Shown: one piece after another, positions 53,259 to 61,864 of the stretch
How positions within the stretch are numbered: the stretch's first letter is position 1
How the letters are laid out: every line of letters begins with the position of its first letter
Translations under genes and position numbers: made by a program
The notes under the pieces: model-generated
What the model saw: only the letters and a program-made list of their open reading frames with translations
Database searches by the model: none
Told to the model about the DNA's origin: nothing
DNA from: an uncultured Odoribacter sp.
GTDB taxonomy: Bacteria > Bacteroidota > Bacteroidia > Bacteroidales > Marinifilaceae
Length of the DNA: 64,000 nt
NCBI GenBank assembly: GCA_900541415.1
Contig: UQJP01000024.1
Location: forward strand, 1-64,000
Reading direction: 5' to 3'

Positions 53259-53525
53259 ATGAATAAAGCTCAATTAATCGACGCTATTGCTGAAAAAGCA
53301 GGTTTAACAAAAGCAGATTCTAAAAAAGCTCTGGAAGCTTTCGTAGAAACAGTTAGCGATGCCCTGAAAAGTGGTGACAAAGTTGCATTGATCGGTTTCG
53401 GTTCTTTCTCTACTTCTGAAAGAAGTGCAAGAACAGGTAGAAATCCTCAGACTGGTAAAACGATTACTATTCCGGCTAAGAAAGTTGTTAAATTCAAAGC
53501 AGGCGCCGAATTGGCAGACATGTAA
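53259..53525 (+). CDS. hup: HU-family DNA-binding protein
   Basis: 88 residues, the standard HU length. MNKAQLIDAIAEKAGLTKAD is the helical dimerisation part, GFGSFSTSERSARTGRNPQT contains the arm with RNP, and IPAKKVVKFKAGAELADM closes the fold. It bends and compacts DNA as a dimer. Codon usage shifts to AT-rich, A-ending codons relative to neighbours, as expected for a very highly expressed gene. It has a perfect promoter and a strong terminator, so it is a single-gene unit. Confidence 0.97.
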   Translation: MNKAQLIDAIAEKAGLTKADSKKALEAFVETVSDALKSGDKVALIGFGSFSTSERSARTGRNPQTGKTITIPAKKVVKFKAGAELADM

Positions 53526-53548
53526 TCCCCAAAGGATAGAGAAAAATG

Positions 53549-53577
53549 ACGCCCGAGTAATCGGGCGTTATTTTTTT
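53549..53577 (+). terminator. Intrinsic terminator of the HU gene
   Basis: ACGCCCGA (53549-53556) pairs perfectly with TCGGGCGT (53561-53568) across a 4-base loop, then ATTTTTTTG. Confidence 0.9.
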
Positions 53578-53819
53578 GTCCGTATGGGAACGGATGGACG
53601 GAAAATGTAAGAAATGGAATTTATTTGTCCGATATTGGAATTTCGCCGGAGGTGTCCGGAGGGAGAATTTATTTTACATAAAAATGGTAACAGGGAAAAT
53701 TGTTACTTTAAAGGCTCTGTCCGGGGAGGAAAGATAATTTTTATGGTGTTTTTTTTGAAATGTGTAAATAGTTTTAAATGAGTTGTTTGTTGTGTTTGTT
53801 GTTATCAAAATATTTTTTA
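53578..53819. other. Spacer between HU and the structured RNA
   Basis: About 240 bases without a gene. One small hairpin (GTAACA 53687-53692 with TGTTAC 53701-53706) is visible; the right part is T-rich. Confidence 0.5.
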
Positions 53820-53842
53820 TTTGCATGAAATTATGATGCAAA
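53820..53842 (+). promoter_or_regulatory. Palindromic site upstream of the RNA promoter
   Basis: TTTGCAT (53820-53826) and ATGCAAA (53836-53842) form a perfect inverted repeat with a 9-base centre, ending 12 bases before the -7 box at 53855. It is a plausible operator for a dimeric regulator. Confidence 0.45.
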
Positions 53843-53854
53843 AGAAGAAATAAT

Positions 53855-53862
53855 TATATTTG
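53855..53862 (+). promoter_or_regulatory. -7 box of the structured RNA
   Basis: TATATTTG is an exact TAnnTTTG match. No TTTG is present at the right distance; the palindrome at 53820-53842 occupies that region. Confidence 0.55.
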
Positions 53863-53866
53863 CGCC

Positions 53867-54060
53867 GAATCAAAGAGGATTCTATGATATAAAGATATTG
53901 AGTTAGTTTTATTCGGCTTATAAGAACTACCAAATTTTATGAAAGAGACACAGAATAAAGCGGCAATGTCCCAGCGAAGTGTGGGCGTATTTGTCGTGTG
54001 TGTCTCTCATTAACATTGGTAGTTCATGTTAGCAGCGGCAAATCCCTGCACTTTGCTTTT
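53867..54060 (+). ncRNA. Candidate structured RNA, 6S-like in size and shape
   Basis: No ORF, but strong pairing. A short 5' hairpin GAATC/GATTC (53867-53871 with 53878-53882) comes first. A long rod follows: GAACTACCAA (53924-53933) with 54016-54025, GAGACACA (53945-53952) with 53999-54006, CGGCAA (53961-53966) with 53991-53996, and CCCA with TGGG at the tip. GCAAA/TTTGC (54038-54042 with 54052-54056) plus TTTT forms a terminator. The ~195-nt length, single long interrupted hairpin and own promoter fit 6S RNA, the RNA polymerase regulator, but sequence motifs were not verified, so another ncRNA is possible. Confidence 0.5.
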
Positions 54061-54421
54061 CATTCTCTTGTTTTCCTTTGAAGTCTTACCTGTTTTTGAA
54101 ATTTTATTTAGGGCATATTGTTGTGGGGATGGAATAAACATTTTAGTTCCGGAGCTAAACCTCCGAATTTTATTTGAATATCGGTTACCTTTTTAAAGTT
54201 TGTGAAATTTCCGTATTAGAAACCTGACATCGGCTAAACGATAAATCTGAGGGAGAGGGTCCTTAGGTGTGTAGGCTTGGCAGTTTTCCGGGGAGAGGGG
54301 GAGTGGTTTAATCCTGTTTTCAATGATGTGTTTTCCTGCCTTGTTCAGAAGGTCTGTTCCAGGAGATTTTTATTTCGGGTTTTGGCCTTCCGGTGGTTGG
54401 GATGGCCGGGTGACAGGCAGG
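54061..54421. other. Spacer between structured RNA and tatC
   Basis: About 360 bases between the RNA and the end of tatC on the other strand. A weak hairpin (CGGAG/CTCCG near 54151-54169) is the only structure seen. No gene. Confidence 0.5.
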
Positions 54422-55225
54422 TTATGCGTTGGCCTTTGGGCGGGTGAACCGGACAACACCGATGCTGAGCTCATAAAGGGCATACATGGGGATGCTTACC
54501 AGCAAAAGGGTGAATATATCGGTGGTGGGAGTGATAATCGCCGCAACGATCAATATGACCACCAGAGCTTGCCTCCGGTATTTTTTCAGAAATGAGGTGG
54601 TGATAAATCCTAATTTAGCGAAGAAATAAGTGAGCACCGGAATTTCGAAGGTTGCCCCCAACATGACGGAAAGCGCCAGGAATGTGTCGATGTAGGAGGA
54701 TAGCGATATTTTGTTGGCAATCAGTTCGCTTACCTGGTAGGTAGCCAGAAAACGGAAAGAAAGCGGAAAAATCAGGAAATAATTCAAGAGCACTCCGGTG
54801 AGGAACAGGAGGGAGGCCGACAGGATTACCCGTGCCGATATTTTGCGTTCTTTTTCATAGAGCGCAGGGCTGATGAAACGGTATATTTCGTAGAGGATAT
54901 AGGGGGATGCCAGCAGGATTCCCACGTAGAACGAGGTGCTCATGTGGATGAAAAACTGGGAGGCCAGTTCGATGTTGATCAATTCAATGTCGAAAGGCTC
55001 CACCTGTATGGAGGGCTGTCCGATCCATACACCTAAGCGGTTGATCCACTGATAGAGGATGAAGTCGGAATTTCGGGGAGCTAATATGATGTTAAAGACT
55101 TCGTCTTTATACAGGAAAGCAATGACCATCAGGAGAACGACAATAAGAGCAACCCGGAAAAACACCTTTCTGAGCTCATCGAGGTGATCCCAGAAAGTCA
55201 TTTCCTGTGACTTATTTTCCTCCAT
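54422..55225 (-). CDS. tatC: Sec-independent protein translocase TatC
   Basis: 267 residues with six membrane segments. The N-terminal MTFWDHLDELRKVFFRVALI is the classic TatC motif (F-W-D-H-L-x-E-L-R) that binds twin-arginine signal peptides. The central region ('ISPALYEKERKISARVI') and VLTYFFAKLGFIT in the later helices are also typical. It forms the receptor of the Tat system, which exports folded, often cofactor-containing proteins. It is encoded 12 bases after tatA on the same strand. Confidence 0.96.
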   Translation of the reverse strand: MEENKSQEMTFWDHLDELRKVFFRVALIVVLLMVIAFLYKDEVFNIILAPRNSDFILYQWINRLGVWIGQPSIQVEPFDIELINIELASQFFIHMSTSFYVGILLASPYILYEIYRFISPALYEKERKISARVILSASLLFLTGVLLNYFLIFPLSFRFLATYQVSELIANKISLSSYIDTFLALSVMLGATFEIPVLTYFFAKLGFITTSFLKKYRRQALVVILIVAAIITPTTDIFTLLLVSIPMYALYELSIGVVRFTRPKANA

Positions 55226-55236
55226 ACCGGAACCGT

Positions 55237-55431
55237 TTATTTTTGAGGATTGGAGGTGTCGGCATTCTGGTCGTTATCCGTGCCGTTCATTCCGTCCTTG
55301 AAACTTTTCACTCCCTTACCCAGTCCTTTCATCAATTCTGGAATTTTTTTCCCGCCGAAAAGAATCAGGACGATCAGAGCTATGAATAAAATTTCCTGAC
55401 CTCCCAGCCCAAAGATTAATGGATTCATCAT
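55237..55431 (-). CDS. tatA: TatA/E-family translocase subunit
   Basis: 64 residues if translation starts at the Met at 55431. An in-frame upstream ATG at 55476 would add 15 hydrophilic residues before the membrane helix, which is unusual for TatA. The helix plus amphipathic segment is typical (GGQEILFIALIVLILFGGKK, then IPELMKGLGKGVKSFKDGM), with the FGGKKIPEL hinge. It oligomerises to form the Tat channel with TatC encoded downstream. The tail is polar and disordered. Confidence 0.92.
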   Translation of the reverse strand: MMNPLIFGLGGQEILFIALIVLILFGGKKIPELMKGLGKGVKSFKDGMNGTDNDQNADTSNPQK

Positions 55432-55494
55432 ATACGTTAAATTTTTTCTGGTTTTCTGTGTACCATCTTTTTGCATAATGGTAAATCTGTGTTA

Positions 55495-55525
55495 CAAATG
55501 TAGTGAATTTTAGGTTGCTTACAAG
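55495..55525 (-). promoter_or_regulatory. Promoter of the tatA-tatC operon
   Basis: On the minus strand CTTG (55525-55522), a 19-base spacer, then TACATTTG (55502-55495). This gives a ~60-base leader to the start at 55431, or ~13 bases to the alternative ATG at 55476. Confidence 0.65.
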
Positions 55526-55588
55526 TGGCGTGTATGAAAATAGGGTGTATTTTCATGCTTGCGCCGGGGTGACACCGGGAAAATATTT

Positions 55589-55596
55589 TAACTTTG
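55589..55596 (+). promoter_or_regulatory. -7 box before the NUDIX gene
   Basis: TAACTTTG matches TAnnTTTG, 9 bases before the ATG at 55606. No clear -33 box. Confidence 0.5.
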
Positions 55597-55605
55597 CAAG
55601 AAAGT

Positions 55606-56193
55606 ATGAATAATCTCGACGGAATGAAAAAACAGGAAATAAAAAACTGGCGGGTGCTTGATTCGGAATATATTGCACACGACCCCTGGTTTACGGTGCG
55701 GAAAGAACGGGTGGAACTGGGGAACGGGAGTGTAATTCCTTCTTATTATGTGTTTGAATATCCGGCGTGGATTTGCGTGATAGCTATCGATAAAGGGGGG
55801 AGGATGATTATGGAAAGGCAGTATCGGCATGGATTCGGACGGGTGGATTATGAACTTTGTGCCGGTGTGGTGGATGCTACGGACGCTTCCCCTTTGGAGG
55901 CTGCGAAACGGGAGTTGTGGGAGGAAACGGGATACGGCAACGGGCAATGGCAGGAGTTGATGCAGGTATGTGTCAATCCGGGTACGCATAATAATATTAC
56001 GTATTGTTTCCTGGCTACGGGAGTAGAACAGGTGTCCGCCCCGCATTTGGAAGAAACCGAAGATATAGCGGTGGAACTTCTGCCGTTGGGGGAAGTGAAA
56101 GAAATATTGGAGAAAAACGGGGTGATGCAGGCGATACATGCCGCAGCTTTGTGGAAATATTTTGCTTTGCATCCGCTGGAAGGCCGGAAATAA
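55606..56193 (+). CDS. NUDIX hydrolase
   Basis: 195 residues from the ATG at 55606; a TTG four codons earlier overlaps the promoter and is unlikely. The Nudix box is intact: GVVDATDASPLEAAKRELWE then ETGY (G-x5-E-x7-R-E-x2-E-E-x-G). The layout (N-terminal strands RVLDSEYIAHDPWFTVRKER, box in the middle) resembles ADP-ribose pyrophosphatases, so the substrate is probably a nucleoside diphosphate linked to a sugar. It is followed 23 bases later by the methyltransferase gene, likely one operon. Confidence 0.9.
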   Translation: MNNLDGMKKQEIKNWRVLDSEYIAHDPWFTVRKERVELGNGSVIPSYYVFEYPAWICVIAIDKGGRMIMERQYRHGFGRVDYELCAGVVDATDASPLEAAKRELWEETGYGNGQWQELMQVCVNPGTHNNITYCFLATGVEQVSAPHLEETEDIAVELLPLGEVKEILEKNGVMQAIHAAALWKYFALHPLEGRK

Positions 56194-56216
56194 GCGGGTA
56201 GAGCACACAGGAACGG

Positions 56217-56894
56217 ATGGATATGAAGTCAGAAAAAGAACAGGTAGAATATTTAAAGAATTTTGTGACGGACGAAAAGAACGATCTTTTCAGCCGTATG
56301 ATTTACGAACGGACAGATTACGCGACGGTTGTGCTGGAGGATTTGTTTCAATCGCATAACCAGAGTGCGGTGATGCGTTCGGCGGATTGTTTCGGTATTC
56401 AGGATGTGCACATCATAGAAAACCGAAACGCTTACGATGTCAGCTCTACGGTTTCGCAGGGGGCGAGGGAATGGCTTTCACTGCATCGCTACGGGGAGTT
56501 GAAGAACAATACCCAGGCGGCTATCGATAAGCTGAGGGGAGAGGGTTACCGTATTATCGCGACGACGCCCCACCAGGGGGATGTGCTGATCGACGATCTC
56601 GATCTGGCAAAAGGGAAGATGGCGTTTTTCTTCGGTACGGAGCTGACCGGATTGTCCGACAGGGTGATAGAACAGGCGGATGAATTTGTAAAGGTTCCGA
56701 TGTATGGTTTCACCGAGAGCCTGAACGTGAGCGTGTGTGCCGCGCTGGTTATGTATAGCGTGAGGCAGCGTTTGCGTACCAGTACGATCGGTTGGCATTT
56801 GCCCGAAGCAAGGCAGACAGAAGTGTTGCTGCAATGGTACAAAAAGTCGATCAAGGCTTCGGCAGAGATTCTGGAAAGATTCAACCGGGAGTGA
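56217..56894 (+). CDS. trmH: tRNA/rRNA 2'-O-ribose methyltransferase, TrmH type
   Basis: 225 residues of the SpoU/SPOUT class. Motif 1 is QSAVMRSADCFGIQDVHIIE, motif 2 AFFFGTELTGLSD, motif 3 VKVPMYGFTESLNVSVCAAL. These build the knotted S-adenosylmethionine site. Its N-terminal helical extension and C-terminal helix match TrmH, which methylates G18 of tRNA; other SpoU enzymes act on rRNA, so the target is an inference. It is between a NUDIX hydrolase and a secreted unknown. Confidence 0.88.
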   Translation: MDMKSEKEQVEYLKNFVTDEKNDLFSRMIYERTDYATVVLEDLFQSHNQSAVMRSADCFGIQDVHIIENRNAYDVSSTVSQGAREWLSLHRYGELKNNTQAAIDKLRGEGYRIIATTPHQGDVLIDDLDLAKGKMAFFFGTELTGLSDRVIEQADEFVKVPMYGFTESLNVSVCAALVMYSVRQRLRTSTIGWHLPEARQTEVLLQWYKKSIKASAEILERFNRE

Positions 56895-56926
56895 ACGGAA
56901 GGTAATTATATTGAATAGAGGAGAGT

Positions 56927-57670
56927 ATGAACAGGAAAGGATTTATCTTAGGGGTGATTTTCGGGTTGATGTCTTTGGCGGGCCTGGCGCAGATCGATAG
57001 TGTTGCGGTGCGGCTCGAACGGATAAAAGCCTGTACGGACGATAGCGTGAAGGTGGCTTATGCCGACGGTATACCCGCGTTACTGGAAAAAACGGCTTTC
57101 GGAAGTTTCCAGGGAGCTGCCCCTGTGAAATACCTGGGGTATAAATACGACACGAAGGCCGATGTGGAGCTGTTTTCCTGGGCTATTCCCCTGACCGGAG
57201 GACTGGCTTTTTATAATTGGTTTCGCTTTAAGGATGGAAAACGGGTTTATTTGCTGAGGACTTTGCCCGGCGAGGAAACAGAGATGCCTCCATACCTGTT
57301 TTATGACCTGCTGGCGTTCGAGTCGGGCGGACGGGAGTATTTTGCCTTGCTGGGATGGGCGCAAACCCCGAACAGTAACCGGAAAGCGGTGTGGATAGCC
57401 CGGTTTGGCACAGGGGGAAAAGTGTATTTTAATGCGAAACTGATGCGGAAAGGACAGAGCCGGAGCGCTTCGCTTGCTTTTGAGTATGCCAAAGAGGGGA
57501 GCATGATGCTGAAACAGGATAAGAAGGGAAAACGTATTATTTTTGACAATCTGGTGCCTATCGATAAAAAATATGAAGGCTTTTTTATGTTTTACGGCCC
57601 TGACGGGACGAACGACGCTTTGGTGCTGAAAAAAGGGGAGTGGCTGTATATGAGTAATGTAAAAAGATAA
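56927..57670 (+). CDS. Secreted protein of unknown function
   Basis: 247 residues. A signal peptide (MNRKGFILGVIFGLMSLAGLA, shown in part as the first ~21 residues) suggests periplasmic location. The body is beta-rich with alternating patterns (FALLGWAQTPNSNRKAVWIA, KGKRIIFDNLVPIDKKYEGF) and one Cys. I do not recognise a family, though similar proteins are common next to housekeeping genes in Bacteroidales. It is 32 bases after trmH and 58 before the peptidase gene, so it is probably co-transcribed. Confidence 0.82.
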   Translation: MNRKGFILGVIFGLMSLAGLAQIDSVAVRLERIKACTDDSVKVAYADGIPALLEKTAFGSFQGAAPVKYLGYKYDTKADVELFSWAIPLTGGLAFYNWFRFKDGKRVYLLRTLPGEETEMPPYLFYDLLAFESGGREYFALLGWAQTPNSNRKAVWIARFGTGGKVYFNAKLMRKGQSRSASLAFEYAKEGSMMLKQDKKGKRIIFDNLVPIDKKYEGFFMFYGPDGTNDALVLKKGEWLYMSNVKR

Positions 57671-57728
57671 CGGAGGGTTTCCCGGGGCACGGGGAGGAAT
57701 CCGGCAGATATATGAAATAAGGAAAGAG

Positions 57729-59639
57729 ATGGAAAATAAAGAATTTGAATTTTTGACCGAGCAATTCGACGATATAAAAATTTTGCGCTATCAGGTCCCG
57801 GCTTTTGAGGGCCTGACCTTGCAGGAAAAAGTGTTTGTGTATTACCTGAGCCGGGCGGCTGTGGAGGGACGGGATATTCTGTGGGATCAGAATAACCGCT
57901 ATAATCTCCAGGTGAGGCGGGTGTTGGAATGGATTATCCGTGATTTTAAAGGTGACCGGAATACGGGCGATTTCCAGTTGTTTCTGGTGTATGCGAAGAA
58001 GGTCTTTTTTGCCAATGGCATTCATCACCATTATTCAATGGATAAGTTTGTTCCCGAATTTTCTAAGGAATATTTTCAGGGGTTGCTGGCAGGTATCGGT
58101 GTGCCGGAGATTTTCAGCGAATTGGAGGATGTTATTTTCGATCCCTCGTTTATGGCGAAACGGGTGGTGCTTGACGAGGGCGCCGATCTGGTGAAGGCTT
58201 CGGCCAATAATTATTATCAGGGAGTGACGCAAAAAGAGGCGGAGGAATTTTATAAACCGCCTGTTCCGGCAGAGGAGCGCCCGGTGGCGAGGGGATTGAA
58301 TTCTACGTTGTTGAAACAGGACGGCGTGGTTATGGAGGAGGTGTGGAAAATTTCCGGGAAATACGGGGCTGAATTGAAGCGTGTGGCTGGCTGGTTGGAA
58401 AAGGCGTTGCCTTATGCCGCCAATGAACAGCAGCGGAAAGTGGTCCGGTTGTTGATTGAATATTACCGGACGGGAGATTTACGCCTTTTTGACGAGTATT
58501 CGATAGAGTGGCTGAAAGAGTTGGATGCGAATGTGGATTTTATCAACGGGTTTATCGAGGTGTACGGCGATCCGCTGGGATACAAAGGGAGCTGGGAATC
58601 GGTGGTACAGATTGTGGACAAAGAAGCCGGGGAACGTACCCGGAAGCTGGCGGAAAATGCCCTTTGGTTTGAGGAACACGCTCCGGTGGACGCACGTTTC
58701 CGCAAAAAAGAGGTGAAGGGGGTGATTGCCCGGGTGATGCAGGTGGCGATGCTGGGCGGGGATTGTTATCCGGCTACGCCGATCGGGATTAACCTGCCTA
58801 ATTCGGAATGGATACGGGAACGTTACGGCAGCAAGTCGGTGACGCTCGACAATATCACCTATGCTTATGAACAGGCGGCCCGGAGTTCCGGTGTGACGGA
58901 GGAATTTGCCGCTACGGAGGAAGAAAAAGAGTTGGGACGGCTTTACGGTTCGTTGGCCGGGAATGTGCATACCGACCTGCACGAGTGCCTGGGACATGGT
59001 TCCGGACGTTTGCTGGAAGGGGTGCAGCAGGATGCTTTAAGAAGTTATTATTCTACCATAGAGGAGGCGAGAGCCGATCTTTTCGCCCTGTATTATATTA
59101 TGGATGAAAAGCTGGTGGAATTGGGGGTATTGCCTTCTACGGAGGCCGGAAAAGCAGAGTATAACAGTTATATCCGTAACGGTTTGATGGTGCAGCTTAC
59201 CCGCCTGAAAGAAGGGAATAATCTGGAGGAATCGCATATGCGTAACCGCCAGTTGATCGCCGCCTGGGTGTTTGAGCAGGGGAAGGAGCAGAATGTGATT
59301 GAACGGATCGAGCGGGAGGGAAAGACCTATTTTGTGATTCGTGATTATAAGGCTTTACGCGGCCTTTTCGCCCGTTTGCTGGCAGAAGTGCAGCGCATGA
59401 AGTCGGAGGGCGATTACGAGGCTGCCAAAAAGCTGGTGGAAACTTACGGGGTGAGAGTAGACCGGAAATTGCATCGGGAAGTGCTGGAGCGTTACCGGAA
59501 GCTGAATGTGGCTCCATACGCCGGGTTTATCAATCCCGAATATGAATTGGTGGAGCAGGACGGTGTTCCGGTGGATGTGAAGATTCACTATCCTTCTGAT
59601 TTCCTGCAACAAATGATGGATTATGCCGTGATGAAATGA
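57729..59639 (+). CDS. Dipeptidyl peptidase III-like metalloprotease (M49)
   Basis: 636 residues. The zinc site is the M49 hexapeptide HECLGH in LHECLGHGSGRLLEG (HExxxH), with the third ligand in STIEEARADLFALYYI (EExxxD). The length and overall pattern match DPP III, which removes dipeptides from the N terminus of short peptides. It has no signal peptide, so it should be cytoplasmic, unlike the exported M49 enzymes of some Bacteroidales. The gene ends ahead of a bidirectional terminator. Confidence 0.92.
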   Translation: MENKEFEFLTEQFDDIKILRYQVPAFEGLTLQEKVFVYYLSRAAVEGRDILWDQNNRYNLQVRRVLEWIIRDFKGDRNTGDFQLFLVYAKKVFFANGIHHHYSMDKFVPEFSKEYFQGLLAGIGVPEIFSELEDVIFDPSFMAKRVVLDEGADLVKASANNYYQGVTQKEAEEFYKPPVPAEERPVARGLNSTLLKQDGVVMEEVWKISGKYGAELKRVAGWLEKALPYAANEQQRKVVRLLIEYYRTGDLRLFDEYSIEWLKELDANVDFINGFIEVYGDPLGYKGSWESVVQIVDKEAGERTRKLAENALWFEEHAPVDARFRKKEVKGVIARVMQVAMLGGDCYPATPIGINLPNSEWIRERYGSKSVTLDNITYAYEQAARSSGVTEEFAATEEEKELGRLYGSLAGNVHTDLHECLGHGSGRLLEGVQQDALRSYYSTIEEARADLFALYYIMDEKLVELGVLPSTEAGKAEYNSYIRNGLMVQLTRLKEGNNLEESHMRNRQLIAAWVFEQGKEQNVIERIEREGKTYFVIRDYKALRGLFARLLAEVQRMKSEGDYEAAKKLVETYGVRVDRKLHREVLERYRKLNVAPYAGFINPEYELVEQDGVPVDVKIHYPSDFLQQMMDYAVMK

Positions 59640-59710
59640 AAGGCTCGTTTGATCGGTTTCCCTTAGACAGGTTTGAAAATAGCTTCGGAAGGGGGAAGGT
59701 AAAACATATA

Positions 59711-59742
59711 AAAAGGGACTGCCATCAGACAGTCCCTTTTTA
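59711..59742. terminator. Bidirectional intrinsic terminator
   Basis: AAAAGGGACTG (59711-59721) and CAGTCCCTTTT (59730-59740) form a perfect 11-bp stem with an 8-base loop. The A and T runs on either side serve the convergent peptidase and tpiA genes. Confidence 0.88.
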
Positions 59743-59760
59743 TATTCCTGCTTATTGTAA

Positions 59761-60528
59761 TCAGTGATTTTGACGGGCATTGATGATAGCCAGGAAATCG
59801 TCGGCTTTCAGGGATGCACCACCGATCAAACCGCCGTCTACATCCGGGTTGGCAAACAGTTCGTCGGCGTTTTTAGCGTTACAGCTACCTCCGTAAAGGA
59901 TTGAGGTGTTGTCGGCCACTTCCTTGCCATATTTTTCAGCCAGTACGCCCCGGATAAATGCGTGCATTTCCTGAGCTTGTGCAGAGGTTGCCGTTTTTCC
60001 GGTTCCGATTGCCCAAACCGGTTCGTAAGCAATGACAATGTGTGAGAATTGGTCGGCGGACAGGTTGAATAAACCGTTTTCCAACTGTGATTTTACCACT
60101 TCGAAGTGTTTGTTGCTTTCTCTTTCAGCCAACACTTCACCTACACAGAAAATCACTTCCAGTTTGTTTTCCAGGGCGCGTTCCACTTTCTTAACGAGGA
60201 TAGCGTCGGTTTCTCCGTAGTAAGATCTTCTTTCAGAGTGTCCCAGAATGACATATTCTGCGCCCGTAGAAGCGATCATAGCGGCTGAAACTTCGCCTGT
60301 ATAAGCTCCTGAAACTTCGGTAGCGCAGTTTTGTGCAGATACCTGAACAAAAGCGGGATCAACGATCTTGCTAACTTCAGACAGGTGGATGAAAGGTGTG
60401 CCGATAACGACGGTTACGCCCGTTGCTTTGGCAGCTTTTACTTTGCTGTTTACTTCTTTTGCCAGTTCAACACCTTCCTGAAGTGTTTTATTCATTTTCC
60501 AGTTTCCTGCTACAATTTTTTTTCTCAT
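59761..60528 (-). CDS. tpiA: Triosephosphate isomerase
   Basis: 255 residues, a normal TpiA. The substrate-binding Lys lies in GNWKMNK, the catalytic His in VILGHSERR, and the catalytic Glu in AYEPVWAIGTGKTAT. The phosphate loop GGSCNAKNADELFANPDVDG and GLIGGASL are intact. It interconverts dihydroxyacetone phosphate and glyceraldehyde 3-phosphate in glycolysis. It is preceded by a DoxX-type gene 40 bases upstream on the same strand, possibly one transcript. Confidence 0.98.
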   Translation of the reverse strand: MRKKIVAGNWKMNKTLQEGVELAKEVNSKVKAAKATGVTVVIGTPFIHLSEVSKIVDPAFVQVSAQNCATEVSGAYTGEVSAAMIASTGAEYVILGHSERRSYYGETDAILVKKVERALENKLEVIFCVGEVLAERESNKHFEVVKSQLENGLFNLSADQFSHIVIAYEPVWAIGTGKTATSAQAQEMHAFIRGVLAEKYGKEVADNTSILYGGSCNAKNADELFANPDVDGGLIGGASLKADDFLAIINARQNH

Positions 60529-60568
60529 GGTTTATGTTTTTAATTCAAAAATGATACGATGGTATAAG

Positions 60569-61816
60569 TTATTTCACCTGTCTTTTGTATTTACGTGCCA
60601 TGTAATAGCCCAGGCAACACAAATATAGTAAAATCAGGGAATAAACCACGTAACGGTCTGTGATGTTTTGTTGTTCCAGCAGGCAGTAGGAAGTTAAATC
60701 CTTGTCCTGTAAATCCTCCACTTCCGGCAGGTCGCGGTGCGCCCATTTGTCGATCACCGTGCCTTTGCGCAATAAGACCAGTCCGGGATTGGAACGGATC
60801 ATGGTTTTTAGCTGTATTTCATCGGTAGAACAAAATTCATAGTTCACGTCGTGCGCCTGGATATACTTTTGCACATCGTCGGCATTGGAGGCGGTCAGCC
60901 CGTAGAACCGATAGCCCTTATCCTGAGCGTAAGCCGCCAGTTTATTCAGTTTGTCCTGATTTTCGGGGGCTGTTTTGTTGATGTTGTAAGCCACTGCTAA
61001 AAAGGTGTAGTTCTCGTCGTCCAGCACTTCTTCGGTGATGTTGCCGAATTCGGGGTGCTCGATCACAAAGTCGTGGATCGGGGCTTTATAGCCTTCGCGG
61101 ATCAGTTTTTCTTCGGTGCTGTGGTGTTCCCAGTTCAGGGTGTCCTGCCAGGGAAAGTTTTCTTCGGTAAAGTCCTGAATTTCCCCCGTGTTTTTGTTTT
61201 TATATTTCAGCGTCAGTTTATATTCGTCGTGGGGCGCACCTTCGGGAATCCGCATGCCTTCCGAAATGTTTTTCCCGATGGCATAGGGGCGGAAATCGAG
61301 GATCGGCAAGTGGCGGAAGGAATAAAATTCAATGCAAAGCATAAAAGCGATGCTGCATACCACCATGACGGTTTGTTCCAGAAAATTAAAGACCGACTTG
61401 AATTTGTTTTTGTTAAGGAAGATCACTAAGGTCATCAGCAGCAGGATGATGTTTTTCCAGAACGTTTCCCAATTGGTGAGGATCAGGGCATCGCCGAAGC
61501 AGCCGCAGTCCGTCACCGGGTTTTTGATGGCCAGAATGAGTGTCAGGGGGGTGAATACTCCCATGAACAATAAAGCGCCCCAGGCCGCCCATTTGGTTTT
61601 GATGTTCAGAAACAGGCAGACACCGATCATGAATTCCGCTAATGAAAGGAGAAAAGAGAAAAAAAGTGCGGAGAATGACATCCAGCTCATGCCGAAGGCG
61701 TAGAAATAATCTGTGAATTTATAATCCGATCCCAGCGGGTCGATTCCTTTGACAAAACCTGAATAGATGAATAAAGCTCCGACTAATATTCTGCAAATGT
61801 TCCTTAATAATTTCAT
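60569..61816 (-). CDS. DoxX/MauE-like membrane protein with redox-like C terminus
   Basis: 415 residues. Four or five membrane segments in residues ~1-150 resemble DoxX/MauE quinone-related proteins (VGALFIYSGFVKGIDPLGSD at the start). A ~200-residue soluble part follows, with a thioredoxin-like pattern ('YRFYGLTASNADDVQKYIQA', LRKGTVIDKWAHRDLPEVED) but without an obvious CxxC, and a final membrane segment (~385-403). This layout is a widespread Bacteroidales membrane protein lying between DUF1599 and tpiA. A role in envelope electron transfer is only an inference. Confidence 0.83.
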   Translation of the reverse strand: MKLLRNICRILVGALFIYSGFVKGIDPLGSDYKFTDYFYAFGMSWMSFSALFFSFLLSLAEFMIGVCLFLNIKTKWAAWGALLFMGVFTPLTLILAIKNPVTDCGCFGDALILTNWETFWKNIILLLMTLVIFLNKNKFKSVFNFLEQTVMVVCSIAFMLCIEFYSFRHLPILDFRPYAIGKNISEGMRIPEGAPHDEYKLTLKYKNKNTGEIQDFTEENFPWQDTLNWEHHSTEEKLIREGYKAPIHDFVIEHPEFGNITEEVLDDENYTFLAVAYNINKTAPENQDKLNKLAAYAQDKGYRFYGLTASNADDVQKYIQAHDVNYEFCSTDEIQLKTMIRSNPGLVLLRKGTVIDKWAHRDLPEVEDLQDKDLTSYCLLEQQNITDRYVVYSLILLYLCCLGYYMARKYKRQVK

Positions 61817-61864
61817 GTTTCTTGTTCGATTTCTGTGTTTTTCCGGGAAATCCCGTTTCGATTT

